This document shows, in pieces, positions 33,801 through 40,831 of a DNA stretch of 64,000 nucleotides (its first letter is position 1; the number at the start of each line of letters is the position of its first letter). The notes below the pieces were generated by a model, which saw only the letters and a program-made list of their open reading frames with translations, was not told the origin of the DNA and did no database searches. Made by a program: the position numbers and the translations under genes. The DNA comes from Bellilinea sp034411135. Its GTDB lineage: Bacteria; Chloroflexota; Anaerolineae; Anaerolineales; Anaerolineaceae. The stretch is taken from positions 62,001 to 126,000 of the forward strand of contig DAOUMN010000021.1 in NCBI GenBank assembly GCA_034411135.1, in the 5' to 3' direction.

Positions 33801-36414
33801 CCCTGTCGCTCCGGCTGCCAGTTTAGTGGAAACAGCGTCTGCCGGGCAAAGCAGCGAATCCGCCCTGGGTGAGCCTGCCATGATGATTCGCCGCCGTGTG
33901 CCCATGCCGGTTCTTCGCCCGCGGTTGGATTTGTGCCTCCCCACGGGGGTTACCTTGGACGAAGGCAGCCGGGTGATCATTGTTGCCGATCAGGGTAAAA
34001 CTGCCGACTCGCTGGCTCGCCGCCTGCGCGCACGCAAAGCCCAGGTTTTGACGATCATGCCGTCACCCTCTACGGAAATGATCGAAAAGATCAAAGCATT
34101 TCACGCTGAGGGCGCGGTACAGGGCATTTATTACCTGGCTGGCATGGATGTGGAAACCGCGCTGCCAGAAATGCAGGTATCCGAATGGTATATGTTGATC
34201 GAAGAACGGATCATGCCACTCTACCATCTCTTCCGCAGTCTGGATGGTGAACCGTTTCTGGTCTGTGCCACACGCATGGGCGGGTTGCATGGGTACAGCC
34301 TTAAACCGGCTGCCTCGGCGCTGGCAGGCGCAGTGAGTGGTTTTGCCAAAGCGCTCAGCCGTGAACGTCCTAAGACATTTGTCAAAGTGATCGATTTTGA
34401 CTTGGACAAACCCGACAGCCAGGTGGCTGCCCGGCTGATCGACGAAACCCTGCACGACGCCGGAGCGGTTGAAATTGGCTGGGAAGGCAGTCAACGCTTT
34501 ACCGTAGGGCTGGTCGAACGACCATATCCCGCTGGTAAGGCGTTTGAAATCGAGAAACCCGTTGTGGTCATCACCGGCGGGGCGGGCGGTATCGTTGCGC
34601 CGGTATTGATCGATCTTGCCAACCGAACCCATGGTTTCTTTTACCTGCTTGGTCGTAGCCCACTGGCAAATGCGAACGATGCGGATATTCGTCGTGTGGA
34701 AAGCGATCGGGATGGATTGAAAAAAGATTTGCTGCAGCGAATGATGGCAGAGGGGCAAAAACCATCCCCGGCGCAAATCGAGGAAAAACTGGCTGGTTTG
34801 GAGCGGATGGCGGGCGTACTGCGGGCGATCGATCGTGCCCGTGCCAGCGGTGCCCACGTGGAATACCTGGTGTGCGATGTCACCGATCCGTTGGCGGTCA
34901 ATTCCGCCGTCCAACATGTGCTGGCGCTGCACGACCGTGTGGACGTGGTCATACATGCCGCTGGTATTGAACGCAGCCGCAAACTAGCGCTCAAACCCGA
35001 AGAAGAATTCCGCGCCACCCTGTCGGTTAAAGCGGGCGGGCTGTTTAACCTGTACAAAGACTTAAGCCAGCGCGGTAAACTGCCGGCATACATGATTCTG
35101 TTTGGTTCTGTGGCAGGACGTTTTGGCAATTCCGGACAGACCGATTACAGTGCTGCCAATGACTTGATTGCCAAAATGGCTTCCAACCTGAGGATTCATC
35201 ATCCGCAGATGCGAGTTGTGACCATCGACTGGAGTGCCTGGGCACAGGTTGGCATGGCAAGCCGCGGATATATTCCGCAATTGATGGAAATGGGCGGCAT
35301 TGATCAAATGCCGCCACAGCAGGCAGCTGGTCTGGTCTACCAGGAAATTGCTGCGGCGGAGTCTTTCAGCGAGGTAGTGTTGTCCGGTTCGCTGGGCAGC
35401 CTGGAACAGCCGCTGCGGGCAGATGGTGGGCTGGACATCGAAGCCGCCAATCGCGCACTTACCGAAGGCGATCCAATCCACGTCATGCTCAGTCGGGTAA
35501 CCGGGCTGGATGTGCGTTATGGCGTTATACTGGAGGCGGAACTCAATCCGGATGAAGAGCCTTTCCTCAAGGATCATGCGCTGAATGGTATCCCCTTGCT
35601 GCCGGGCGTGATGGGCATCGAAGGTTTCTCGGTGGCAGCACGTCATGTCGCCTCGGTGCTGGGCTCGGAAAAAACCGGCTTTACGGTGGACCGCCTGGAA
35701 GATATTCAATTCCTGGCGCCGTTCAAGTTTTACCGCAATGAGTCCCGCCGAATCACCTGGAAGGCGCAGGTGGTGCGCGAAGTGGATGGTCTAGTTGCTC
35801 ATGTAACCCTGGAATCAACCCTGGCGCTCAAAACCCGCCAAAACGAAGTTGTGCAGCATTTTTCCGGCAAGGTACATCTCACACCGCTGCCGGAAGCCAT
35901 CCAGGAAGCGACCGTAAAACCTCCGCGCTGGAATGGCGCCTATACCGTTGCCAGCGACGAAATATACCGCCTGTACTTTCACGGTCCATCGTTCCAGGTA
36001 TTGGAGGCTGTGCAACGCAACGGCGAAATGGTATTGGGTAAGATGCGAAATTCCCTGCCGCAGATAACCGGCAAGGATATTCCGCTGGTGACCACGCCGA
36101 TTTTGCTGGAGTTGTGCTTGCAAACTGCCGGGGTGTGGGAAGCCGGTGCTACCGGCACATTGGCACTGCCACGTTCGATCGGCACAGTCAACCTGTACAG
36201 GACGAAACCCAATGGCGCGCCGATTTTCGCGGAGGTTGTACCATCGTCGGATGAAGATGGTAGCCTGAGTTTCGATGCTCGTGTGGTTGATGACGAGGGA
36301 CATCTGTACCTTGAAGTGCATAATTACCGTACAGTTCCATTGCCGTATTCCGTTGAGGCTGCCCTCTTGAAACCGATGCGGATGCTGGTAAAGGGAAATG
36401 ACTCTGGCAACTGA
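27898..36414 (+). CDS. Pfa-like iterative type I synthase, KS-AT-KS-ACPx3-KR-DH
   Basis: This 2838-residue protein is a multidomain fatty acid/polyketide synthase. Domains in order: KS1 (about 1-440; Cys215, His349, His389), AT (about 605-900; GHSLGE with Ser704, His806), a second KS (about 985-1500; Cys1236, His1384, His1424), three ACPs (about 1602-1930), a Rossmann ketoreductase (about 2220-2490; TGGAGGI, Tyr2417) and a double-hotdog dehydratase (about 2540-2825; His2560 in HALNGIPLLP). It should build an acyl chain from malonyl units by condensation, reduction and dehydration. Enoyl reduction would need the separate PfaD-type protein at 37140-38798. The ATG at 27898 follows AAAGGAGAGG. 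All ACPs have Thr at the expected Ser site. Confidence 0.9.
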   Translation: MFDPKAVAIVGLGAILPDAEDAPTFWNNIKQVRYSISEVPSDRWRVDLYYDPDPKAPDKTYAKIGAWVRSYSFEPLKWGIPIPPNVLAVMDDSQKWGISVARQVLLDYGYPQKPLDGTRTAVIIGNALAGENHYITSMRIRLPDYIEALSQVEAFASLPADMQQALIDGMQRNIRNRIANITEDTMPGELGNVIAGRIANVFNFSGPNFITDAACASSHAAVQAAIDGLVSHQYDAVLTGGVDRNMGVEGFVKFCKIGALSPDGSRPFADGANGFVMGEGAVLFLLKRLADAERDGDKIYAVIRGIGASSDGKGKGITAPNPIGQQRAIERAWKNAGVNPASAGLIEAHGTSTRVGDVVETQSLNAVFGQFGLPARHIALGSVKSNIGHLKSAAGAAGMLKTVYALYEKVLPPSANFHKPNPNIDFDHIPFYVNMEARPWENVPGEIRRAGISSFGFGGTNFHMVLEEWVPGLLTSETKVFQAVDWKGVQAQPVVETLPTGVQEQTTPQPYRGLLFLGGKNVVELKEQLAKALEDAREGKSPAQALPQPAVVAQPERLVIDFASLDELINRGEKALKTLDNEAANAWQALTAQGVYRGSGTAGKVAFMFPGQGSQYVNMLKDLCEAEPLVADTFKEADEIMKPILGRTLTSYIYVEGDEESLKQAEAALRDTAITQPAMLTANVALLRLMQKFGFIPDYVIGHSLGEYAALVAAGVLTFAEALEVVSARGQEMKKVSVADNGGMVAVSAPLEEVEKILKGIQEYVVIANINSPVQSVVGGSTPGIQAALAAFEQAGFQATRIPVSHAFHTRIVAPASEPLKEVIRRMNIQSPRIPVVANVTGQLYPTSRDDILDILGRQVASPVQFIQGMETLYTNGARVFAEIGPKRVLNALANDIFKDRSGIMLLATNHPRKGAVVSFNEALCGLLAAGVQPRFGQAQPVTVPDTVIPLSVPKSQEKPPAPAVATTLSETKTTALVLDGQLPLTGSVVISGAGLGLPGRNGRVFDDGNIESILRGEIRIEPLPIDLREKMVAKRVTRLEKSEAGAQMVEINDVNLTVKLGGQRGQFNPVEEFGIPTERMDACDITTQLAIAAGIDALRDAGIPLVMAYRKTSKGTYLPDRWRLPEALADETGVIFASAFPGLDRMAEEMNRYAEYQQIEKQIEEVHNILTLVPADQTAFRTMLRERVKSLEARLKQVDYHFDRRFIFRILAMGHSQFAEYIGARGPNTHVNAACATTTHAIAVAEDWIRTGRCRRVVVIAGDDVTGGSLADWVGTGLLSSGAATIEGNLRMAALPFDRRRNGMIMGMGAAGLVVESEDAVRERGMRAICEVLATQIANSAFHGTRLDIPHVREVMDRLVATAEKRFGIRREEIAANTMFMSHETYTPARGGSASAEINALRYTFGDHANRIIIANTKGYTGHSMGVGVEDVVAVKALQYGQVPPIANYDAAFEPDPELGDLNLSKGGEYPVKYALRLGAGFGSQIAMALFRVVAGVKERIDQPVYQQWLADLAGYEQAEIEVEKRTLRIRHAGAPVKPPMKSRWEYGQGPTRWADQPVEMPAAPQPQPKTEPLPQPEAVMEVAMSQPVAEQSKNIGADQDDIKQFVLNLVSEKTGYPVEMLDLDLDLEADLGIDTVKQAEIFAAIRTHYNIPRREDLRLVDYNTLTKVIGFMVENQGAVVPLTSPSAEGAAQPAPTIAQPVSAEAPVPMAMAEPASQGRIDRQTIQAHVLSVVSEKTGYPVEMLDLGLDLEADLGIDTVKQAELFAAVRTHYGIPRREDLRLVDYNTLEKVVGFIVDALDAGQGLQPQEAVTTVQPVTVSLPPLAAEPVFAVASQPQAQPAMSSTPQIDSAEHREDIKAYVLSVVSEKTGYPVEMLDLDLDLEADLGIDTVKQAELFATIRTHYNIPRREDLRLVDYNTLTKVIGFMEEALSANPLIQAVADSQTAAVEEPMPMMQAVEPVVVPVTPVAPAASLVETASAGQSSESALGEPAMMIRRRVPMPVLRPRLDLCLPTGVTLDEGSRVIIVADQGKTADSLARRLRARKAQVLTIMPSPSTEMIEKIKAFHAEGAVQGIYYLAGMDVETALPEMQVSEWYMLIEERIMPLYHLFRSLDGEPFLVCATRMGGLHGYSLKPAASALAGAVSGFAKALSRERPKTFVKVIDFDLDKPDSQVAARLIDETLHDAGAVEIGWEGSQRFTVGLVERPYPAGKAFEIEKPVVVITGGAGGIVAPVLIDLANRTHGFFYLLGRSPLANANDADIRRVESDRDGLKKDLLQRMMAEGQKPSPAQIEEKLAGLERMAGVLRAIDRARASGAHVEYLVCDVTDPLAVNSAVQHVLALHDRVDVVIHAAGIERSRKLALKPEEEFRATLSVKAGGLFNLYKDLSQRGKLPAYMILFGSVAGRFGNSGQTDYSAANDLIAKMASNLRIHHPQMRVVTIDWSAWAQVGMASRGYIPQLMEMGGIDQMPPQQAAGLVYQEIAAAESFSEVVLSGSLGSLEQPLRADGGLDIEAANRALTEGDPIHVMLSRVTGLDVRYGVILEAELNPDEEPFLKDHALNGIPLLPGVMGIEGFSVAARHVASVLGSEKTGFTVDRLEDIQFLAPFKFYRNESRRITWKAQVVREVDGLVAHVTLESTLALKTRQNEVVQHFSGKVHLTPLPEAIQEATVKPPRWNGAYTVASDEIYRLYFHGPSFQVLEAVQRNGEMVLGKMRNSLPQITGKDIPLVTTPILLELCLQTAGVWEAGATGTLALPRSIGTVNLYRTKPNGAPIFAEVVPSSDEDGSLSFDARVVDDEGHLYLEVHNYRTVPLPYSVEAALLKPMRMLVKGNDSGN
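32700..33690 (+). repeat. Three tandem ACP-coding repeats
   Basis: Each unit encodes a near-identical 75-residue ACP with GYPVEMLDL, DLEADLGIDTVKQAE and IPRREDLRLVDYNTL, separated by Pro/Ala/Gln-rich linkers of about 45-55 residues. The prosthetic-group position is Thr1637 (ACG), Thr1760 (ACG) and Thr1892 (ACA). Codon usage differs between copies, so the repeats are not a recent exact duplication. Confidence 0.9.
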
Positions 36415-37150
36415 TCCTATGGAATTGATTCAGGTATACTGGAGCATGGGTGAGGCTATCCCGATTCGGGAGAACCTCACCCCCTCCTCGTTTAATTGGC
36501 TATCGGAACGCGAAATCCAGCGCGTCGAGCAATTGCGTTTTCCGAAAAGGCGGATTGAGTGGCTGCGCGGACGTTGGATGGCAAAGCAACTGCTTTTACA
36601 CAGCGACCCGCAGTTTGCCGGTCTCCCCCCTAACCGGATCACGATAGCTAACCAACCTGAAGGAGCGCCCCACGTCTTTTTAGAAGCAATTCCGGTTGAA
36701 GGAAGCCTGAGCATCTCACACCGTGAAGAGCGTGTGGCGGTAGCCTGGTCGCCAGGGGATCGGGCAGGGGTAGGGGTGGATATCGAATGGATTGAGCCGC
36801 GCGCCCCGGCATTCCTGGAAGATTTTTTCAGCGACATGGAAAAATATTCGGTGCTGGCAGTTCCACCGTACCGCCAGCCTATGCAGATCACCTTGCTGTG
36901 GAGTGCAAAAGAGGCTGCTTTGAAAGCGTTGCGATTGGGATTACGCGTGGACAGCCGCTCGGTGGAGATCGTCTCATCCAATTGTGAACCGGCGGACACC
37001 TGGCAGGAATTGCGCTTCAGTTCAGTAATGCTCAAAGATCACGCTCTGCTTGGCAGGTGGATCATGAGCGGGGCGTATATCCTCACTCAGGCAGTGTTGT
37101 TGCCTGTAAAAGAGTCCGCGCCGGTGGAATGGATCGAAGTCAAATTGTAA
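36398..37150 (+). CDS. 4'-phosphopantetheinyl transferase (Sfp type)
   Basis: This 250-residue enzyme attaches the phosphopantetheine arm from CoA to carrier proteins. It has the Sfp-type motifs GVGVDIEWIEPR (Mg-binding Asp and Glu) near residue 125 and WSAKEAALKAL near 167, plus SLSISHREERVAVAW upstream. The gene overlaps the end of the synthase by 17 bases, so it very probably activates the three ACPs of that protein, as PfaE does in PUFA clusters. The ATG at 36398 lies within the synthase; an in-frame ATG at 36419 is a possible alternative. Confidence 0.88.
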   Translation: MTLATDPMELIQVYWSMGEAIPIRENLTPSSFNWLSEREIQRVEQLRFPKRRIEWLRGRWMAKQLLLHSDPQFAGLPPNRITIANQPEGAPHVFLEAIPVEGSLSISHREERVAVAWSPGDRAGVGVDIEWIEPRAPAFLEDFFSDMEKYSVLAVPPYRQPMQITLLWSAKEAALKALRLGLRVDSRSVEIVSSNCEPADTWQELRFSSVMLKDHALLGRWIMSGAYILTQAVLLPVKESAPVEWIEVKL

Positions 37151-38798
37151 CCAGTGGCTGGCGGGGAATGTAGGATTCCAGTTCGGGCGGGGTGCGTATG
37201 CCAAAAGCATTCAACAGGCGCAGACGTTGCAAATACGCCGCGCCGGTAAGAATGTGCATTGCAACATCCACGACACCGCGATTGGTAAATTCTTCGAGGT
37301 AGGTGCCGCGTACCCACTCGTTAAAAGCCCCCATTGCAGGACCGCACCAAATCTGGTAATCCATTTCGCGCCCTTTTTCTCCGCTGTTCGACCAGCGCGA
37401 GGAAAGCCCCAGGTACCAGCGAAATACCAGTGCCATTTTCTGGCGGGCATCTTTTTCTGCCCGTTCGAGTTGGCGCGGATCGCGCTCGGAGAAAAATTTA
37501 ACCGTATCTTGCCAGATTTCGTTGACCGATCGCTTGAAAACGGTGCGTTCCAGTTTATCCAGTTCCTCCGCCGGGATGGCTTCCAGGCTGGGATAGCGGT
37601 TATAAAGTTCGTATAGTTTTAATCCGCGCATGGCAAACATAGTGCCACGCTTGAGCACTTGCACTTTAACGCCCATTTCGAACATGTCCGCTGCCGGTGC
37701 CATGATGACATCCGCCATTTCGGCTTGTGCCAGCAGGCGGCGAGTGTGTTCCGAAGCCCCGGCTTCAACACATGCCTGGTTGATCGAGCCGGTCACAATG
37801 TACGCGGCGCCCATCGAAAAGGCTGCAAAGGCGGATTGAGGCGTGCTGATACCACCCGCGGCGCCTACCCGAATCAGGGTTGGGTAGCGCTGCTGGCGTT
37901 GAATCTCATCCCGTAAGGTAATGATGGAAGGCAGAAGGCAGACCAGGGGGCGGTTGTCGGTATGCCCGCCCGAATCAGCTTCGACGGTGATGTCGTCGGC
38001 AAGTGGAATCTGCCGGGCAAGATTAGCCTGCTGTTGACTGATTTTTCCATCAGCCACCAGCTGCGCAAGCAAATCCTCGGGCGCAGGCAGCATGAACAAA
38101 CGGGCAACTTCTTTGCGCGACAGTTTGGCAATCAGCCGGTTTTTAATGATCACATTTCCGGCTGGATCGGATGACAGACCGGATGCGCGGTAATATACCA
38201 ACGGCAGGGTGATGTCCAAGTAGGCGGAGGCTTCCACGCTGGTCACGCCATGACTGATGTACAATTCGGCGGCGTGCAGTTCCATCGAGGGTTCATTCGG
38301 GCTGTTGATCAGATTAAAGGCGTATGGACCATGCGGTAAAGCGGTTTGAATTTCGAGAATAGCTTCGCGAATGCGTGTCGGAGAGAGCCCGGCAGATCCA
38401 AAGGACGCCAGGATACCAGCTTTTCCCATGGCAATTACAAGCCGGGTGGAAGCGATCCCGTTCGCCATGGCGCCACTGTAATAAGCGTAGCGGCAGCGGT
38501 ACCATTCGCGGAAGTCCGGGTCGCCGAGCGTTTCGAGTTCCACCGCGGGGAGGGTAGTCAACCAACGATAACGGGGTTGATTGCCGTCCTTTACAGCAGC
38601 CAGTTCTCCGGCTGAGGTCAGGAAAACCTCCGGACCATTGCTGATCACCCACAAAGGTTGAGAAAGCGCCAGAAGCTGCTGGCGCATGCCTTCTGGATTA
38701 GAGTACAGGGCACTGGTTTCTCCGCGCCACTCCACAGTATCCAGCCAGGCGGGGAGGGATGATTGCAATAGTACCGGCTTGTGATTGGTCATGGTCAT
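37140..38798 (-). CDS. pfaD: PfaD-type flavin enoyl reductase
   Basis: This 552-residue protein matches the PfaD family, trans-acting FMN enoyl reductases of polyunsaturated fatty acid synthases, related to 2-nitropropane dioxygenases. A TIM-barrel FMN site is visible in VRIGAAGGIS-like IRVGAAGGISTPQSAFAAF and in YIVTGSINQACVEAG; earlier, GKAGILASFGSAGLSP begins the barrel. It should reduce enoyl-ACP on the synthase encoded on the other strand. Its 3' end overlaps that of the PPTase gene by 11 bases. The ATG at 38798 has GAGAGG four bases before it. Confidence 0.9.
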   Translation of the reverse strand: MTMTNHKPVLLQSSLPAWLDTVEWRGETSALYSNPEGMRQQLLALSQPLWVISNGPEVFLTSAGELAAVKDGNQPRYRWLTTLPAVELETLGDPDFREWYRCRYAYYSGAMANGIASTRLVIAMGKAGILASFGSAGLSPTRIREAILEIQTALPHGPYAFNLINSPNEPSMELHAAELYISHGVTSVEASAYLDITLPLVYYRASGLSSDPAGNVIIKNRLIAKLSRKEVARLFMLPAPEDLLAQLVADGKISQQQANLARQIPLADDITVEADSGGHTDNRPLVCLLPSIITLRDEIQRQQRYPTLIRVGAAGGISTPQSAFAAFSMGAAYIVTGSINQACVEAGASEHTRRLLAQAEMADVIMAPAADMFEMGVKVQVLKRGTMFAMRGLKLYELYNRYPSLEAIPAEELDKLERTVFKRSVNEIWQDTVKFFSERDPRQLERAEKDARQKMALVFRWYLGLSSRWSNSGEKGREMDYQIWCGPAMGAFNEWVRGTYLEEFTNRGVVDVAMHILTGAAYLQRLRLLNAFGIRTPPELESYIPRQPLVTI

Positions 38799-38825
38799 CG
38801 TTCCTCTCAGGGGTTTAACCCAAAA

Positions 38826-38846
38826 CATGCGCACAAGTTGCGCATG
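38826..38846 (-). other. Hairpin between the amidase and pfaD genes
   Basis: CATGCGCA and TGCGCATG pair over 8 bp with a five-base loop. On the minus strand it is followed by TTTT, then by the palindrome GGGTTAAACCC just before the pfaD ribosome-binding site. It could act as a weak attenuator or processing site. Confidence 0.4.
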
Positions 38847-38868
38847 CTATCCGTGAGGCAGCACTGGC

Positions 38869-39648
38869 TCATTCTTTGACGTAGCGCGGGTAGGAGGTTT
38901 TTGCAGTGTCTGCGCGGCTCAAATCAATCGCAGCGGTCAGATACGGTGCTTCCTCGCTGGTAACGCCGAGCAAATCGCCCTGATCTGGTTCGGCAATCCA
39001 ACCTTTGCCGCCCCAGTCGAAGCCTGCTCCTGATGCGCCGCTGCGATTGGAAGAGAGGCAATACGCCCCAGACATGATGGCGGCAACCCGCCCGCCCATC
39101 ACCCACTTGTCGGCCGTTGATTTTTCGGTCGTGCGCGGGGAAAGCAGCAAACGAACGCCCTGGCGAGCATAACTTCGGGCATATTCGGTGAACCAGATTT
39201 CCGTACATACCAGGAAGCCAACTTTACCCAGCGGGGTACCAGTGGGAGTGAAATCAAGCGCACCGCGGTCGTACCAGGTTGCTTCCCAGAAACCGGGCTC
39301 GTCGGGCAAAAACGTTTTGTAATGCACTGCCCGGTATCCATTTTCATTATCCCAGATAAACGCTTCGTTCAACCGGCGTCCATTACGAGTCACCGGGCGG
39401 CTGGCAGCAACCATGGCGGGTGATAATTCATTCAGCTTTTCCATCCAACGGTCGTGAGCTGCAACAAATTCCTCCCAACGGCGGGTGGAGAGGCGGGTAT
39501 CCAGGGCAACCCAGGGAGCAAAAGGCATTTCGGGCAGCAAGACGAAATGACTGCCTTGTTGGCGCACATGGGCAACCAATCCGCGCCAGTCTTCCTCAAG
39601 TTCGGAGGGATCATCCCGCAGCTGGCAGACAGTAACATGGATGTTCAT
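38869..39648 (-). CDS. Nitrilase-superfamily carbon-nitrogen hydrolase
   Basis: This 259-residue protein has the complete catalytic triad of the nitrilase superfamily: Glu40 in FVLLPEMPF, Lys111 in VHYKTFLP and Cys148 in GFLVCTEIWF. Members cleave amides or nitriles or form N-acyl bonds. It lies 70 bases upstream of pfaD on the same strand and is probably cotranscribed with it. A role in releasing or modifying the acyl product (for instance at an amide) is therefore conceivable, but is inference. Substrate unknown. Confidence 0.87.
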   Translation of the reverse strand: MNIHVTVCQLRDDPSELEEDWRGLVAHVRQQGSHFVLLPEMPFAPWVALDTRLSTRRWEEFVAAHDRWMEKLNELSPAMVAASRPVTRNGRRLNEAFIWDNENGYRAVHYKTFLPDEPGFWEATWYDRGALDFTPTGTPLGKVGFLVCTEIWFTEYARSYARQGVRLLLSPRTTEKSTADKWVMGGRVAAIMSGAYCLSSNRSGASGAGFDWGGKGWIAEPDQGDLLGVTSEEAPYLTAAIDLSRADTAKTSYPRYVKE

Positions 39649-39667
39649 TAGAGTTCTCCTGTTGGGT

Positions 39668-40831
39668 TTATGCTTTTACCTGACCGATGAACAATTTGAC
39701 CGCAATTCCACCATTGTTCATCGAAATGCCTGGTTCGAATTGGAGACCGGTCAGGGTTGCCAGGCGGTCTTCGGTACACAAAAAAGCCACCCGCCAACCC
39801 TGGAAGTGTTGATGAAGGGCATTGCCCCATCCACTGTACAGGTTGCGTAGATCATGGCGGCTCTGAACGCGAATTCCGTAGGGAGGATTAGTCACAATCC
39901 AGCCGGTGTTGCCGGGTGGTAGCGCTGAGCTGAACGCCTGGCGCTTGAATTCTATCCAATCGGCAACGCCTGCCCGTTTAGCATTTTCCTGGGCAATCTT
40001 TATCGCGCCGGCATCCCGATCGGAAGCGGCAATTTTTACCGACAGATGCTTTTTTTCCGCGCGGACGGCTTTTTCATGTATCTGTGACCACAGGTAAGGA
40101 TCAAAGTTTTTCCAGTGCATGAAGGCGAAGGTGCGATTTTTACCTGGTGCGATATTGCCTGTCAGAAAGGCTGCTTCGATAGGAATTGTGCCAGAGCCGC
40201 AAAATGGATCCAGCAGTGGACTGGTGCAGTCCCAACGGCTGGCTAACAGCATGGCGGATGCCAGAGTCTCGCGCAGCGGGGCTTTGGCACTGGCAAGGCG
40301 ATAACCACGTTTGTGGAGCGGCTCTCCGCTCGAGTCGAGGCTCAGGGATACGTTGTCATGTTCCAGACGGATGACGACACGCTGGCTGGTGATGGTTTCA
40401 TCCGATCCGCCGGGATCAAGTGCTGGCGGCTTTCCCAGGCGGTCGCCAATGGCTTCAACGATTCGTTCAGCCACCGCGCCGCTGTGATAGAGTCGGGAAT
40501 TGTGACAGGTCACTCGCAGATGAACCGCCTGACCGGGTTGAAGAAATTCTTCCCAGGCAAGATTACCGGCTTTGCGGCGTAGTTCAACAAATTTGGCAGC
40601 ATGAAAACTTCCAAAACGGATCAGAATCCGCCCGGCTGTGCGCAGGTACAGATTCGCTAAGTACAATTCACCCAGGGTCGCCGAAAATGCAATCCCGCCT
40701 TCCCCCAGGTGCGCTTCAGCTGGAAAATTGGCTGGTAGCAAACCTAGCAGAGATAATTCTCCGGCGGTCAGCTTCTCTAAGCCTGGTGGACAAACGGCGA
40801 AGCACTCGTAATGGGGTGGATTTTTACCCAT
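39668..40831 (-). CDS. THUMP-domain 23S rRNA guanine-N2 methyltransferase (RlmL-like)
   Basis: This 387-residue protein has an N-terminal ferredoxin-like and THUMP RNA-binding region (about 1-155) followed by a Rossmann methyltransferase with LLDPFCGSGTIPIEAA as the SAM motif and NPPYG as the catalytic motif IV. This matches the RlmL/YpsC group that makes m2G in 23S rRNA. The start at 40831 overlaps the YgiQ stop by 8 bases; a start at 40864 would add 11 residues. It is cotranscribed with ygiQ. Confidence 0.87.
   Translation of the reverse strand: MGKNPPHYECFAVCPPGLEKLTAGELSLLGLLPANFPAEAHLGEGGIAFSATLGELYLANLYLRTAGRILIRFGSFHAAKFVELRRKAGNLAWEEFLQPGQAVHLRVTCHNSRLYHSGAVAERIVEAIGDRLGKPPALDPGGSDETITSQRVVIRLEHDNVSLSLDSSGEPLHKRGYRLASAKAPLRETLASAMLLASRWDCTSPLLDPFCGSGTIPIEAAFLTGNIAPGKNRTFAFMHWKNFDPYLWSQIHEKAVRAEKKHLSVKIAASDRDAGAIKIAQENAKRAGVADWIEFKRQAFSSALPPGNTGWIVTNPPYGIRVQSRHDLRNLYSGWGNALHQHFQGWRVAFLCTEDRLATLTGLQFEPGISMNNGGIAVKLFIGQVKA

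Noticed and set aside
38826..38846. The hairpin before pfaD as a full terminator
   Set aside because: The stem is short and followed by only four T residues, so it cannot be claimed as an efficient terminator.
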